Source of the DNA: Scandinavium sp036409475
Lineage (GTDB): Bacteria; Pseudomonadota; Gammaproteobacteria; Enterobacterales; Enterobacteriaceae
Assembly (NCBI RefSeq): GCF_036409475.1
Contig: NZ_JAYRCK010000009.1
Location: 1-64,000, forward strand
Reading direction: 5' to 3'
Length of the DNA: 64,000 bases
Made by a program: the position numbers and the translations under genes. The notes under the pieces are model-generated. The model made no database searches, had not been told where the DNA came from, and saw nothing but the letters and a program-made list of their open reading frames with translations. Below, piece after piece: positions 18,051 to 26,717 of the stretch (within the stretch, counting starts at the first letter, position 1; each line of letters opens with the position of its first letter).

Positions 18051-18746
18051 ATGAATGTAGATGATAGAAAAATTAAAGCAGTGCTATTTGATATGGATGG
18101 GGTATTGGTTGATTCCAGAGGCGTGATCGAAAGGGCCTGGACTGAAGCTGGAGAAATGTATGGGATAAAAATCTCAGAGGATGACATACATAATCATATC
18201 CACGGGCAACCCGGACCTCATACGATAAAGGCCTTATTTGGGCATCTGCCAACAATAGATCAGCAAAAAGTACAGACACATATTATCCACACTGAGAATA
18301 CTGCGGATTTTGTGCCCATCCCAGGTGTTGCTGACTTCGTTAAAAAATTAACGGAGGCCGGCATCCCTTTGGGGATCGTCACTAGCGGATGGAGATATAA
18401 AATAGATCGTGTGATTGAGGCCCTCAATGCTCAATCATTTTTCTCGGTAATAGTGGAGAGAGACGATGTTAAAAGAGGCAAACCGTACCCCGATCCGTAT
18501 CTTCTTGCGGCAGAAAAATTGACTCTTTCACCTGGGGAAACGCTTGTTTTTGAGGACGCTAAGAGTGGTGTTATTTCAGCAGTTTCAGCAGGCTCTCTCT
18601 GCATAGGCATTGGGGGGGATGAATTGATTTCCTGCGGGGCAGTGTTCACTGCTGTTGATTTTTTAGAAGCAAACACCTTTACGTATTCCAGTGAGGGGAC
18701 GGTGATTTCGTTCGGGGAAAATAAAACCATTTACATTAGGGCGTAG
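18051..18746 (+). CDS. HAD-superfamily hydrolase, beta-phosphoglucomutase-like
   Basis: The product is 231 residues with all four HAD motifs: FDMDGVLVDS (nucleophile Asp14, acid/base Asp16), VTSG near 106-109, the lysine in RGKPYPDPYLLA, and FEDAKSGV near 164-171. A helical C1 cap lies at about residues 20-85. The family includes sugar phosphatases and beta-phosphoglucomutase; substrate cannot be read from sequence. The last 45 residues (after SAGSLCIGIGG) are an unusual, serine/threonine-rich extension. The start follows AAAGGATAGGG. It is divergent from, and probably controlled by, the adjacent LysR gene. Confidence 0.85.
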   Translation: MNVDDRKIKAVLFDMDGVLVDSRGVIERAWTEAGEMYGIKISEDDIHNHIHGQPGPHTIKALFGHLPTIDQQKVQTHIIHTENTADFVPIPGVADFVKKLTEAGIPLGIVTSGWRYKIDRVIEALNAQSFFSVIVERDDVKRGKPYPDPYLLAAEKLTLSPGETLVFEDAKSGVISAVSAGSLCIGIGGDELISCGAVFTAVDFLEANTFTYSSEGTVISFGENKTIYIRA

Positions 18747-18787
18747 TGATAAGCGTGCCAGTGCTCAACCAGCACGCAGAAAAGGCG

Positions 18788-19696
18788 TTAACCCAGCGCC
18801 TGAATGGCCTGTTCCAGCGCATCGCGCAGCAGGTGTCTGTCGTGGCGATAGCGAATATCACTGGCTTCGAGCTGGGTCTGAATCACGACCCGTCCTGCCA
18901 TCTCAGACACATCCGCTTTTGGCCCAACGACCACGGCATCAATCACCGGCTTGCCGACGTAATGCTCCATCAGTTCGAGTTTAGCTTTCAGCGACAAACT
19001 GGCCGCGGCAGGGCTTAGCTCTTTGCCCAGATTGCCGATATAGACCATCGGCGCTGGCGTGCGACGAAGCGCTTGCGCCATATCTTCCAGCAGCAGAATC
19101 GGCATCAGGCTGGTGTAGAAACTGCCTGGGCCAATCAGGATTAAATCTGCTTCTGCAATCGCGTGCACCGCTTCGCGCGTGGCAGGCACGGACGGAGAAA
19201 GCATCAGTTCTTTCGGTGGCAGCTTCAGCTGATCGATATTCACTTCACCGTAGATTTCATGACCTTCATCGTCGATAGCCATCAGGTCAACCGGGACTTC
19301 GGACATCGGGATCAGCGAAGCCTCGACTTTCAACAGGTTTCTGATCAAATTGATCGCTTCCAGCGGCCGCACGCTCAGGTGATCCAGCGCTTTTAACATC
19401 AGATTACCGAGGTTATGCCCGGAAAGTTCGCCATTGCCACCAAAGCGGTACTCAAACATGGCGGAGGCCACGCTCGGCTCGGTGATTAATTGATTCAGAC
19501 AATTGCGCATATCGCCCCAGGCAATGCCGCCTTCGGCGCGGCGAATACGACCGGTTGACCCGCCGTTATCGGTGGTGGTGACGATGCCTGTCAGGCGAGA
19601 CCCCAGAGAGGAGAGCGAAGACATCACTCGCCCCAGACCGTGCCCGCCGCCGAGCGCCACAACCCTGTCGAGATCCGCAAAAGTACGATTGCGCAT
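18788..19696 (-). CDS. ybhK: YvcK-family protein YbhK
   Basis: The product is 302 residues of the YvcK/CofD-like family. Characteristic segments are VVALGGGHGLGRVMSSLSSL at 12-31, TTDNGGSTGRIRR near 41-53, and DLILIGPGSFYTSLMPILL. Relatives in Gram-positive bacteria bind UDP-sugars and are needed for growth on gluconeogenic carbon sources and for cell shape. The function in enterobacteria is not settled. Its position immediately upstream of, and divergent from, moaA is the same as in E. coli. Confidence 0.93.
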   Translation of the reverse strand: MRNRTFADLDRVVALGGGHGLGRVMSSLSSLGSRLTGIVTTTDNGGSTGRIRRAEGGIAWGDMRNCLNQLITEPSVASAMFEYRFGGNGELSGHNLGNLMLKALDHLSVRPLEAINLIRNLLKVEASLIPMSEVPVDLMAIDDEGHEIYGEVNIDQLKLPPKELMLSPSVPATREAVHAIAEADLILIGPGSFYTSLMPILLLEDMAQALRRTPAPMVYIGNLGKELSPAAASLSLKAKLELMEHYVGKPVIDAVVVGPKADVSEMAGRVVIQTQLEASDIRYRHDRHLLRDALEQAIQALG

Positions 19697-19931
19697 AAAA
19701 TTCCTTATGAAAAACGAACCCTGCCACCTTAGCGTAACTCCCCCTAAAAAACGATGCCAGGGTTAGGGCAAAATGACACATATCAATGCAAAAGTGTGAT
19801 TTTTGCGTATTCTGTAGCGAAACTGCACGATCAGGTCGCTATGTATAAGATTATATAGCGAATGCACGGAATGGCGAAACTGGCATTTCCACGCTACTAT
19901 CGGCTTAACCCGCTTTCGAAAATCGAAAGTT

Positions 19932-20036
19932 ACACTCTAGCCTTTGTGCCTAAGTCTGAGGATATGGCGCTCTGGCCGTGACGACAGTCACCAGGGTACA
20001 GAAAGAAATGACTGTGCCTCCCGTATCTGGAAAGGT
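19932..20036 (+). promoter_or_regulatory. Moco RNA motif (molybdenum cofactor riboswitch) of moaA
   Basis: The leader reads ACACTCTAGCC, then a GGCGCTCTGGCCGTGAC segment, then CACCAGGG and GCCTCCCGTATCTGGAAAGG just before the moaA start. I recognise this pattern as the conserved E. coli moaA leader described as the Moco riboswitch, which lowers moa expression when cofactor is present. The last conserved block covers the ribosome-binding region. A 7-bp hairpin (CTTTCGA/TCGAAAG) precedes it at 19913-19929. The remaining 19697-19931 stretch holds the divergent ybhK/moaA promoters, which I cannot place precisely. Confidence 0.88.
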
Positions 20037-20040
20037 GTAC

Positions 20041-21030
20041 ATGGCTCCACAACTCACCGATGCTTTCGCGCGCAAGTTCTACTATTTGCGTTTGTCGATT
20101 ACCGATGTGTGCAACTTCCGTTGCACCTATTGCCTGCCCGATGGCTATAAGCCCGGCGGCGTCAGCAATAACGGCTTTCTCTCCGTGGCTGAAATCCGCC
20201 GTGTCACCCGTGCGTTTTCCGCCATGGGTACAGAAAAAGTGCGCCTGACGGGCGGCGAACCTTCGTTACGCCGTGATTTCACCGACATCATTGCCGCTGT
20301 GCGCGAAAACGAGCAGATTCGCCAGATTGCGGTCACCACCAACGGTTATCGTCTTGCGCGTGATGCACAAAACTGGCGCGAGGCCGGATTAACGCACGTC
20401 AATGTCAGCGTCGACAGCCTCGACGCACGCCAGTTTCACGCCATCACCGGGCAGGATAAATTCCAGCAGGTGATGGAGGGCATCGATGCGGCCTTTGCTG
20501 CCGGGTTTGAAAAAGTGAAGGTCAACACCGTGCTGATGCGTGATGTGAACCATCACCAGCTCGATACCTTCCTGGCCTGGATCAAACCGCGCCCGATTCA
20601 GTTGCGTTTCATTGAGTTGATGGAAACCGGCGAGGGCAGCGAGCTGTTCCACAAACATCACATCTCCGGCATGGTGCTGCGCGACGAACTGCTTAAACGC
20701 GGCTGGATCCACCAGATTCGCCAGCGCAGCGACGGCCCGGCGCAGGTCTTCTGCCACCCTGATTACGCCGGGGAAATTGGGCTCATCATGCCGTACGAGA
20801 AAGATTTCTGCGCCAGCTGCAACCGGCTGCGCGTCTCCTCTACGGGAAAACTGCATTTGTGCCTGTTCGGCGACGGTGGCGTTGATCTTCGCGATCTGCT
20901 GGCCGAAGACGCCCAGCAGCCCGATCTCGAAACCCGTATCTCAACCGCTCTGGCGCAGAAAAAGCAGACCCATTTCCTGCATCAGGGTGAGACCGGCATT
21001 ACTCAGAATCTTTCATATATCGGCGGCTGA
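20041..21030 (+). CDS. moaA: GTP 3',8-cyclase MoaA
   Basis: MoaA is the radical-SAM enzyme that, with MoaC, converts GTP to cyclic pyranopterin monophosphate, the first step of molybdenum cofactor synthesis. With ATG 20041 it has 329 residues, as in E. coli. An upstream start at 19978 falls inside the riboswitch and is rejected. The N-terminal cluster motif CNFRCTYC is near residues 24-31. The C-terminal cluster motif CASCNRLR and the terminal GG pair are also present. The ribosome site AAAGG is part of the riboswitch. Confidence 0.98.
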   Translation: MAPQLTDAFARKFYYLRLSITDVCNFRCTYCLPDGYKPGGVSNNGFLSVAEIRRVTRAFSAMGTEKVRLTGGEPSLRRDFTDIIAAVRENEQIRQIAVTTNGYRLARDAQNWREAGLTHVNVSVDSLDARQFHAITGQDKFQQVMEGIDAAFAAGFEKVKVNTVLMRDVNHHQLDTFLAWIKPRPIQLRFIELMETGEGSELFHKHHISGMVLRDELLKRGWIHQIRQRSDGPAQVFCHPDYAGEIGLIMPYEKDFCASCNRLRVSSTGKLHLCLFGDGGVDLRDLLAEDAQQPDLETRISTALAQKKQTHFLHQGETGITQNLSYIGG

Positions 21031-21062
21031 GCCGAGCCACCAGAAGAATAAGGAGGTTTGTT

Positions 21063-21575
21063 ATGAGTCAGGTGAGTGCTGAATTTATCCCGACCCGCAT
21101 CGCTATTCTTACCGTCTCCAGCCGTCGTGGCGAAGACGAAGACACGTCCGGCCATTATCTGCGTGATTCGGCGCAGGAAGCGGGCCACCATATTGCCGAC
21201 AAAGCTATTGTGAAAGAGAACCGCTACGCGATTCGCGCCCAGGTCTCTGCGTGGATTGCCAGCGATGACGTGCAGGTTGTCCTGATTAACGGTGGCACCG
21301 GATTGACCGAGGGTGATCAGGTGCCAGAAGCGTTGCTGCCGTTGTTTGACCGCGAAGTCGAAGGCTTCGGCGAAGTGTTCCGCATGCTGTCGTTTGAAGA
21401 GATTGGCACCTCGACGCTGCAATCTCGCGCCGTCGCGGGCGTTGCCAACAAAACGCTGATTTTCGCGATGCCAGGGTCGACCAAAGCCTGCCGTACCGCG
21501 TGGGAAAACATCATTGCGCCGCAGCTTGATGCGCGCACCCGTCCGTGTAATTTTCATCCTCATTTGAAGAAATAA
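21063..21575 (+). CDS. moaB: Molybdenum cofactor biosynthesis protein MoaB
   Basis: The product is 170 residues, as in E. coli, with the MoCF (MogA/MoaB) molybdopterin-binding fold. Visible motifs are LTVSSRRGEDEDTSGHYL near 17-34 and the glycine-rich INGGTGLTEGD near 77-87. Paralogues of this fold adenylylate molybdopterin, but E. coli MoaB itself appears dispensable. The gene follows moaA by 32 bp with a strong AAGGAGG ribosome site, and moaC starts 3 bp after its stop. Confidence 0.97.
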   Translation: MSQVSAEFIPTRIAILTVSSRRGEDEDTSGHYLRDSAQEAGHHIADKAIVKENRYAIRAQVSAWIASDDVQVVLINGGTGLTEGDQVPEALLPLFDREVEGFGEVFRMLSFEEIGTSTLQSRAVAGVANKTLIFAMPGSTKACRTAWENIIAPQLDARTRPCNFHPHLKK

Positions 21576-21578
21576 ACC

Positions 21579-22058
21579 ATGTCGCAACTGACGCATATTA
21601 ACGCCGCCGGTGAAGCCCATATGGTGGATGTTTCCGCCAAAGCAGAAACGGTGCGCGAAGCGCGCGCCGAAGCGTTCGTCACCATGAAATCGGAAACGCT
21701 GGCGATGATCATCGACGGCAGCCACCACAAAGGCGATGTCTTCGCCACCGCGCGTATTGCCGGTATTCAGGCCGCTAAACGCACCTGGGATCTTATCCCG
21801 CTTTGCCATCCTCTGATGCTCAGTAAAGTGGAAGTGAACCTGGAAGCCCAGCCGGAACAAAACCAGGTGCGCATTGAAACGCTATGCCGTCTGACAGGCA
21901 AAACAGGCGTTGAAATGGAAGCCCTGACAGCGGCCTCCGTTGCCGCGCTGACCATCTACGACATGTGCAAAGCTGTGCAAAAAGACATGGTGATTGGCCC
22001 GGTTCGTTTGCTGACGAAAAGCGGCGGTAAGTCTGGCGATTTTAAGGCGGATGTATGA
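21579..22058 (+). CDS. moaC: Cyclic pyranopterin monophosphate synthase MoaC
   Basis: MoaC rearranges the MoaA product, 3',8-cyclo-GTP derivative, into cyclic pyranopterin monophosphate. The product is 159 residues, close to the family length. Signature segments are HMVDVSAKAETVREA near 14-28, GIQAAKRTWDLIPLCHPL near 64-81, and the catalytic GVEMEALTAASVAALTIYDM with KAVQKDM near 113-140. Its stop overlaps the moaD start in ATGA, giving coupled translation. Confidence 0.98.
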   Translation: MSQLTHINAAGEAHMVDVSAKAETVREARAEAFVTMKSETLAMIIDGSHHKGDVFATARIAGIQAAKRTWDLIPLCHPLMLSKVEVNLEAQPEQNQVRIETLCRLTGKTGVEMEALTAASVAALTIYDMCKAVQKDMVIGPVRLLTKSGGKSGDFKADV

Positions 22059-22300
22059 TTAAGGTGCTTTTCTTCGCGCAGGTGCGTGAACTGGTGGGAA
22101 CCGATGCGCTGCAACTCGACTGCAACGCCGCGACGGTAGAACAATTGCGTCAGCAACTGGCGGCGAAAGGCGATCGCTGGGCGTTAGCACTGGAAGAGGG
22201 CAAGCTGCTGTCGGCGGTGAACCAGACGCTGGTGGAAAGCTCTCACCCGATTGTCGATGGCGATGAAGTGGCTTTCTTCCCGCCGGTGACAGGAGGCTAA
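22055..22300 (+). CDS. moaD: Molybdopterin synthase small subunit MoaD
   Basis: MoaD is the ubiquitin-like sulfur carrier. Its C-terminal glycine is adenylylated by MoeB, charged with sulfur, and then used by MoaE to put the dithiolene on the pterin. The product is 81 residues and ends FFPPVTGG, with the essential GG. The start overlaps moaC by 4 bases. The stop codon touches the first of two possible moaE start codons. Confidence 0.98.
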   Translation: MIKVLFFAQVRELVGTDALQLDCNAATVEQLRQQLAAKGDRWALALEEGKLLSAVNQTLVESSHPIVDGDEVAFFPPVTGG

Positions 22301-22302
22301 TG

Positions 22303-22755
22303 ATGAGCGAAACGCTGATCCGTGTGACGAGTGAGCGCTTTAACGTTGGCACCGAATATACCTGGCTGGCGGAGCGTGATGAAGACGGCGCGGTCGTCAC
22401 CTTTACCGGCAAAGTACGCAACCACAATCTGGGCGACAGTGTGAAAGCGCTGACGCTGGAACACTACCCTGGCATGACGGAGAAGGCGCTGGCGGAAATC
22501 GTCGACGAAGCGCGTAACCGCTGGAAACTCGGCCGCGTTTCAGTCATTCATCGCATCGGCGAAATGTGGCCGGGCGAGGAAATTGTGTTTGTCGGCGTGA
22601 CCAGCGTGCACCGCGGCAGCGCTTTTGCCGCCGGGGAATTCATTATGGATTACCTGAAAACGCGCGCCCCGTTCTGGAAACGAGAAGCCACGCCGGAAGG
22701 TGAACGCTGGGTGGAATCCCGCGACAGCGATCAGGAAGCCGCAAAGCGCTGGTAA
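22303..22755 (+). CDS. moaE: Molybdopterin synthase catalytic subunit MoaE
   Basis: MoaE binds MoaD and transfers sulfur to cyclic pyranopterin monophosphate to form molybdopterin. Two adjacent ATG codons exist at 22300 and 22303. I choose 22303 because the AGGAGG ribosome site (22291-22296) is too close to the first, giving 150 residues as in E. coli. Conserved stretches are AVVTFTGKVRNHNLGDSV, ALTLEHYPGMTEKAL, VIHRIGEMWPGEEIVFVGV, and the catalytic lysine region DYLKTRAPFWKRE. It is the last gene of the moa operon. Confidence 0.97.
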   Translation: MSETLIRVTSERFNVGTEYTWLAERDEDGAVVTFTGKVRNHNLGDSVKALTLEHYPGMTEKALAEIVDEARNRWKLGRVSVIHRIGEMWPGEEIVFVGVTSVHRGSAFAAGEFIMDYLKTRAPFWKREATPEGERWVESRDSDQEAAKRW

Positions 22756-22830
22756 AACACGTTTTTTGAACCTCTTTTACAAGCGCTTGTGATACGCTTA
22801 TAAAACACCCATTTTTCAGAGGTATTCATC

Positions 22831-23535
22831 ATGGACCGATACTCGCGTCCCGATTCAATCGTGCAGGCACGCTCAGGCCTGCAGACCTATATGGCGCAGG
22901 TGTATGGCTGGATGACCTGCGGATTGCTGCTGACGGCATTTGTGGCATGGTATGCCGCGAACACCCCGGCGGTGATGATGTTTGTCTTCTCCAGTAAAAT
23001 CACTTTCTTTGGTTTGATCATCGCCCAACTGGCGCTGGTGTTCGTGCTTTCCGGCATGGTGCAGCGACTGAGTGCTGGCGTGGCGACCACGCTGTTCATG
23101 CTGTATTCCGCGCTAACCGGGCTGACGCTTTCCAGTATATTCCTCGCGTACACCTACAGCTCTATCGCCAGTACGTTTATCGTCACTGCGGGGATGTTCG
23201 GCGCGATGAGCCTCTACGGTTACACCACCAAACGCGATTTAACCGGCATGGGCAAAATGCTGTTTATGGCGCTGATTGGTATTGTGCTGGCCTCGCTGGT
23301 GAACATCTGGCTGAAGAGCACCCCGCTGATGTGGGCAGTCACTTACATCGGCGTGGTGGTGTTTGTGGGTCTGACAGCCTATGACACGCAGAAGCTGAAA
23401 AGAATTGGCGAGCAAATCGATACTCGCGACAGCAGTAACCTGCGCAAATACGCAATCCTCGGCGCGTTGACGCTGTACCTTGATTTCATCAACCTGTTCC
23501 TGATGCTGCTGCGCATTATGGGCAACCGCCGCTAA
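22831..23535 (+). CDS. ybhL: BAX inhibitor-1 family membrane protein YbhL
   Basis: The product is 234 residues, the E. coli length, with seven predicted membrane helices between about residue 25 and the C-terminus. It belongs to the BI-1/YccA family, whose bacterial members include a pH-sensitive calcium leak channel and an FtsH modulator. The role of YbhL itself is unknown. The conserved TAYDTQKLKRIGEQ loop with its acidic residue lies between the sixth and seventh helices. It starts after AGAGGTATTCATC and stands alone between moaE and a REP cluster. Confidence 0.93.
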   Translation: MDRYSRPDSIVQARSGLQTYMAQVYGWMTCGLLLTAFVAWYAANTPAVMMFVFSSKITFFGLIIAQLALVFVLSGMVQRLSAGVATTLFMLYSALTGLTLSSIFLAYTYSSIASTFIVTAGMFGAMSLYGYTTKRDLTGMGKMLFMALIGIVLASLVNIWLKSTPLMWAVTYIGVVVFVGLTAYDTQKLKRIGEQIDTRDSSNLRKYAILGALTLYLDFINLFLMLLRIMGNRR

Positions 23536-23543
23536 ACCTTGTT

Positions 23544-23615
23544 GCCCGGTGGCGCTGACGCTTACCGGGCCTACAAGCCCGTAGGCCGGGTCAGCCGAAG
23601 CTGCCACCCGGCAAT
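23544..23615. repeat. REP/BIME pair between ybhL and ybhN
   Basis: Two REP units in inverted orientation (TGCCCGGTGGCGCTGACGC and GTAGGCCGGGTCAGCC type cores) fill the gap between the two convergent genes. They probably protect both mRNA ends. Confidence 0.8.
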
Positions 23616-23624
23616 CAGGGAATC

Positions 23625-24587
23625 TCACTTGGCCATCACCTTCTCATTCTTCGCTCTCAGCTTCTTCGCCCGGCTTTCCAGCCCCAGATAACACACCGTC
23701 GCTAACGCTAGCGGAATAAAGAAATAGAGCACCCGATACGCCAGCAGCGCGGCGATAATGGTGCCTTGTGAAGCGTGTTCGCCTGCAAGCAGAGCGATGA
23801 ATACCGCTTCGAGCACGCCAATGCCCGCTGGAATATGTACGATAACACCTGCGATACTGCTCACCAGCAACACGCCCAGCACAAAGAAATAATTCACCTC
23901 TTGCCCCAACAGCAGCCAGATGATCGCCCCCATGGCCATCCAGTTGGCGCTGGAAATCCCCATTTGCACGAGGGCGAAACGCCAGGAGGGCAACACCAGT
24001 TTTTGGCCTCTGACCGTCAGGTGACGTCGTTTAGCGAAGGCACAAGCCCAGAGATAAACCGCAATCATCAGTAGCAACGCCGCCCCGATGATGCGCAGCG
24101 TGGTATCGCTGATATACCAGTGTGCGGGCAAATCAACAACGCCGATGCTGAAGATAACTCCGCCAAGCAGAACGTACCCCAGCCAGTTAGTGGTGATACT
24201 CAAGGAGAAGATACGGGTGATGGTTGCGCCGGGTAATCCCAGCCGGGAATACAAGCGATAGCGCATGCCAATTCCGCCAACCCAGGTGCTCAGCGTCAGG
24301 TTAAAGGCATAACAGATAAACGACACCAGCATCACCTGGCGTTTCGCCAGCTTGTGGCCGCACCAGGCCCGGCCGAGCAAATCGTAGCAGCCGTAAATCA
24401 GGTAGCTGAAAATGACCAACGCAACGGCACTCAGCAGGGCGGTGCGGTTATAGTCACGAATGACATTCCACACTTCCTGCCAGTCGACTTTGCGCGCGTA
24501 AACCACCAGCAGCACCGCCACGGCGATGAAAAACAGCCACGTCAGGATTTTTTTTGCCAGCCGCCAGCGAGGATGTGAATGACTCAT
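23625..24587 (-). CDS. ybhN: Conserved inner membrane protein YbhN (UPF0104)
   Basis: The product is 320 residues with about eight membrane helices. It belongs to the UPF0104 family, related to the membrane flippase domain of lysylphosphatidylglycerol synthases. Signature segments include WVGGIGMRYRLYSRLGLPG near 120-138 and HIPAGIGVLEAVF near 252-264. A lipid-related role is likely from the family and from the operon partner clsB; the exact substrate is unknown. Its start codon overlaps the clsB stop by one base (TGATG), and it is the last gene of ybhP-clsB-ybhN. Confidence 0.92.
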   Translation of the reverse strand: MSHSHPRWRLAKKILTWLFFIAVAVLLVVYARKVDWQEVWNVIRDYNRTALLSAVALVIFSYLIYGCYDLLGRAWCGHKLAKRQVMLVSFICYAFNLTLSTWVGGIGMRYRLYSRLGLPGATITRIFSLSITTNWLGYVLLGGVIFSIGVVDLPAHWYISDTTLRIIGAALLLMIAVYLWACAFAKRRHLTVRGQKLVLPSWRFALVQMGISSANWMAMGAIIWLLLGQEVNYFFVLGVLLVSSIAGVIVHIPAGIGVLEAVFIALLAGEHASQGTIIAALLAYRVLYFFIPLALATVCYLGLESRAKKLRAKNEKVMAK

Positions 24588-25828
24588 CAGGGTTTTACCC
24601 CCGGATTCTCTGGTTCAATTCGGTCCTGGGTTTCAAGCGTGGTTTGCACGGGCGGCGCTACCTGCGCCAGCTTCGGCGTGTGGGCTGGCAGCCAGCCGAC
24701 CAACGCCGGGAAGTGGCGTAAGAAGTGGAACGCCAGCACGCTTTTGCTCAGATTCCACCAGCTGCGTTTCGGGATCATCGAAGCATCGACCTGCCGACTG
24801 TCCTGTTCGATCAACTGATTGAGGTTGTCCCGCAATGTCTGATTAAACGCTCTGTCGTGAACGATCAGGTTCGCTTCCAGATTGAGTGACAGACTTAATG
24901 GATCGAGATTACTGGAGCCGACCGTCGCCCAATGATCGTCCATCAGCGCCACTTTGCCGTGCAGCGGGCGGCGCTGATATTCGAAAATCCGCACGCCGCC
25001 TTTCACCAGATAGTTGTACAGCAGCCGCGCGCCGACTTTCACGATGGGCATGTCCGGTTCGCCCTGAACCACCAGTTTCACCGTCACACCGCGGCGTGCG
25101 GCATTGCGCATTGCGTGCAGCAGACGATAGCCCGGGAAGAAATAGGCATTGGCGATAATCACTTCCCGCCGGGCGTTAGCGAGCATCTTCAGATAATGCC
25201 GTTCGATGTCATCCCGATGTTCTTCGTTATCTCGCCAGACGAACAGCGTTTGCGCCTCGCCCGGCGTGCGGTTTTCCTCTGGTCGATGGCGACGTCGCCA
25301 GAAGCGGCGCGCGTTGGCGTTACCCGGCAAGTTTTCCAGCTCGAACTGCAAAATATCCTGTACCACCGGACCTTCCACGCGCACGGCGTAATCTTGTTTC
25401 GCTTCGGGCCCGTAGTCGGACATATGTTCTGCGGAATAGTTAATGCCGCCGACAAAAGCCACCACGCCATCGACCACCACAATTTTGCGGTGCATTCTGC
25501 GAAAGAGGTTGGTGCGCAGGCCAAACAGGCGAGGGCGCGGATCGTAATAGCGAAACACCACGCCCGCGGCGGTTAACTCGCCGACGAATTGATCGCTCAG
25601 ATCCGGCGAGCCGTAGCCGTCGAGCAGAACTTCAATTTGCACACCGCGCTGGGCGGCTTTCAGTAAAACGTCGTGTAATTGCCAGCCGATGTTGTCTTCA
25701 AACCAGATAAACGTTTCCAGAATGATTTTGCTTTCAGCGTGCTCAATGGCGCTGAAAACCGCGGGATAATACTGGTCACCGTTCTCCAGAAGCTGGATTT
25801 GATTGCCTTCTCGCCAGCTGCATTTCAT
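24587..25828 (-). CDS. clsB: Cardiolipin synthase B
   Basis: ClsB makes cardiolipin by phospholipase-D-type transfer at the inner membrane. With ATG 25828 (MKCSWREGNQ) the product has 413 residues, as in E. coli. A longer open frame upstream overlaps ybhP and is rejected. Both HKD motifs are present: HRKIVVVDGVVAFVGG near 114-129 and HGKVALMDDHWATVGSSN near 286-303. There is no membrane-anchor domain, unlike ClsA. The start overlaps the ybhP stop in ATGA. Confidence 0.96.
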   Translation of the reverse strand: MKCSWREGNQIQLLENGDQYYPAVFSAIEHAESKIILETFIWFEDNIGWQLHDVLLKAAQRGVQIEVLLDGYGSPDLSDQFVGELTAAGVVFRYYDPRPRLFGLRTNLFRRMHRKIVVVDGVVAFVGGINYSAEHMSDYGPEAKQDYAVRVEGPVVQDILQFELENLPGNANARRFWRRRHRPEENRTPGEAQTLFVWRDNEEHRDDIERHYLKMLANARREVIIANAYFFPGYRLLHAMRNAARRGVTVKLVVQGEPDMPIVKVGARLLYNYLVKGGVRIFEYQRRPLHGKVALMDDHWATVGSSNLDPLSLSLNLEANLIVHDRAFNQTLRDNLNQLIEQDSRQVDASMIPKRSWWNLSKSVLAFHFLRHFPALVGWLPAHTPKLAQVAPPVQTTLETQDRIEPENPGVKP

Positions 25829-26586
25829 AGATGGATCTCCGCGCTCAACGGCGCATGGTCGGAAAGATGTCGCCACTGGCTCAGCGTCAAGGCTGTCGGC
25901 TGGCTGGCGTGAGCGTTTTTGACGTAGATTCTGTCCAGCCGTAATAAGGGAAAACGTACCGGGAAGGTTCGCACCGGGCGGCCCAGCGCGCGGGTGAAAA
26001 TCTCTTCCAGCCCCGCATGTTTTTTTAACGGCGCGTTTGCCCGCAAACGCCAGTCGTTAAAGTCACCTGCCACAATCACCGGCTCATTTTTCGGCAAGCC
26101 GTTTACCCATTCGCTCAGCATCGTAAGCTGTGCCTGACGATGTGCCTCGCGCAAGCCGAGGTGTACGCAGATAACGTGAATGGGCGTTGATAAATGCGGC
26201 GGCACAATCCGGCAATAAAGCAGGCCGCGCTTTTCACTCTCGCCCACCGAGATATCCCGGTTTTCGTAATGCTCAATCGGGAAGCGCGACAGCACCGCAT
26301 TACCGTGATGACCTTCGGGATAAACCGCGTTACGGCCGTAGGCATAGTCACTCCACATGGTATCGGCGAGAAATTCATAATGGCTGGTGTCCGGCCAGTT
26401 CTCGACATGCAGCGGGTGAACTTCATGGGCACCAAGGACTTCCTGCAGGCAAACAATATCAGCGCCCACGGTACGAACCGCATCGCGCAACTCCGGCAAC
26501 ATGAAGCGTCGGTTAAACGCGGCGAAGCCTTTATGGGTGTTGATCGTCAGTATTTTTAGGGAAAAAGGGGCTGAGTTCTGGGGCAT
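25825..26586 (-). CDS. ybhP: Endonuclease/exonuclease/phosphatase-family protein YbhP
   Basis: The product is 253 residues when started at the second of two ATG codons (26586), which has better spacing from AGGAG and gives the E. coli length. The fold is the EEP Mg-dependent nuclease/phosphatase family. Metal and catalytic residues sit in LQEVLGAHE, GDFNDWR and SDHAPLSAEIHL, and CVHLGLREAH is also conserved. The substrate is unknown; its place upstream of clsB and ybhN suggests a phospholipid-related phosphodiester. Confidence 0.92.
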   Translation of the reverse strand: MPQNSAPFSLKILTINTHKGFAAFNRRFMLPELRDAVRTVGADIVCLQEVLGAHEVHPLHVENWPDTSHYEFLADTMWSDYAYGRNAVYPEGHHGNAVLSRFPIEHYENRDISVGESEKRGLLYCRIVPPHLSTPIHVICVHLGLREAHRQAQLTMLSEWVNGLPKNEPVIVAGDFNDWRLRANAPLKKHAGLEEIFTRALGRPVRTFPVRFPLLRLDRIYVKNAHASQPTALTLSQWRHLSDHAPLSAEIHL

Positions 26587-26717
26587 CATTCTCCTGCCAG
26601 TGTCACTGTCCTGAATAAAATAGTGTAGTAGCCGTCACAAAAAGGTGCGGTGTTACGGAATTTTCCGTAAAGTCCGGTACTCTGAATAACAGTTGAAAAT
26701 GCTTCGGGAGAGATGAC

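Noticed and set aside
19978..20040. Upstream start for moaA
   Set aside because: It lies within the Moco riboswitch; the start at 20041 gives the family length and follows the ribosome site.
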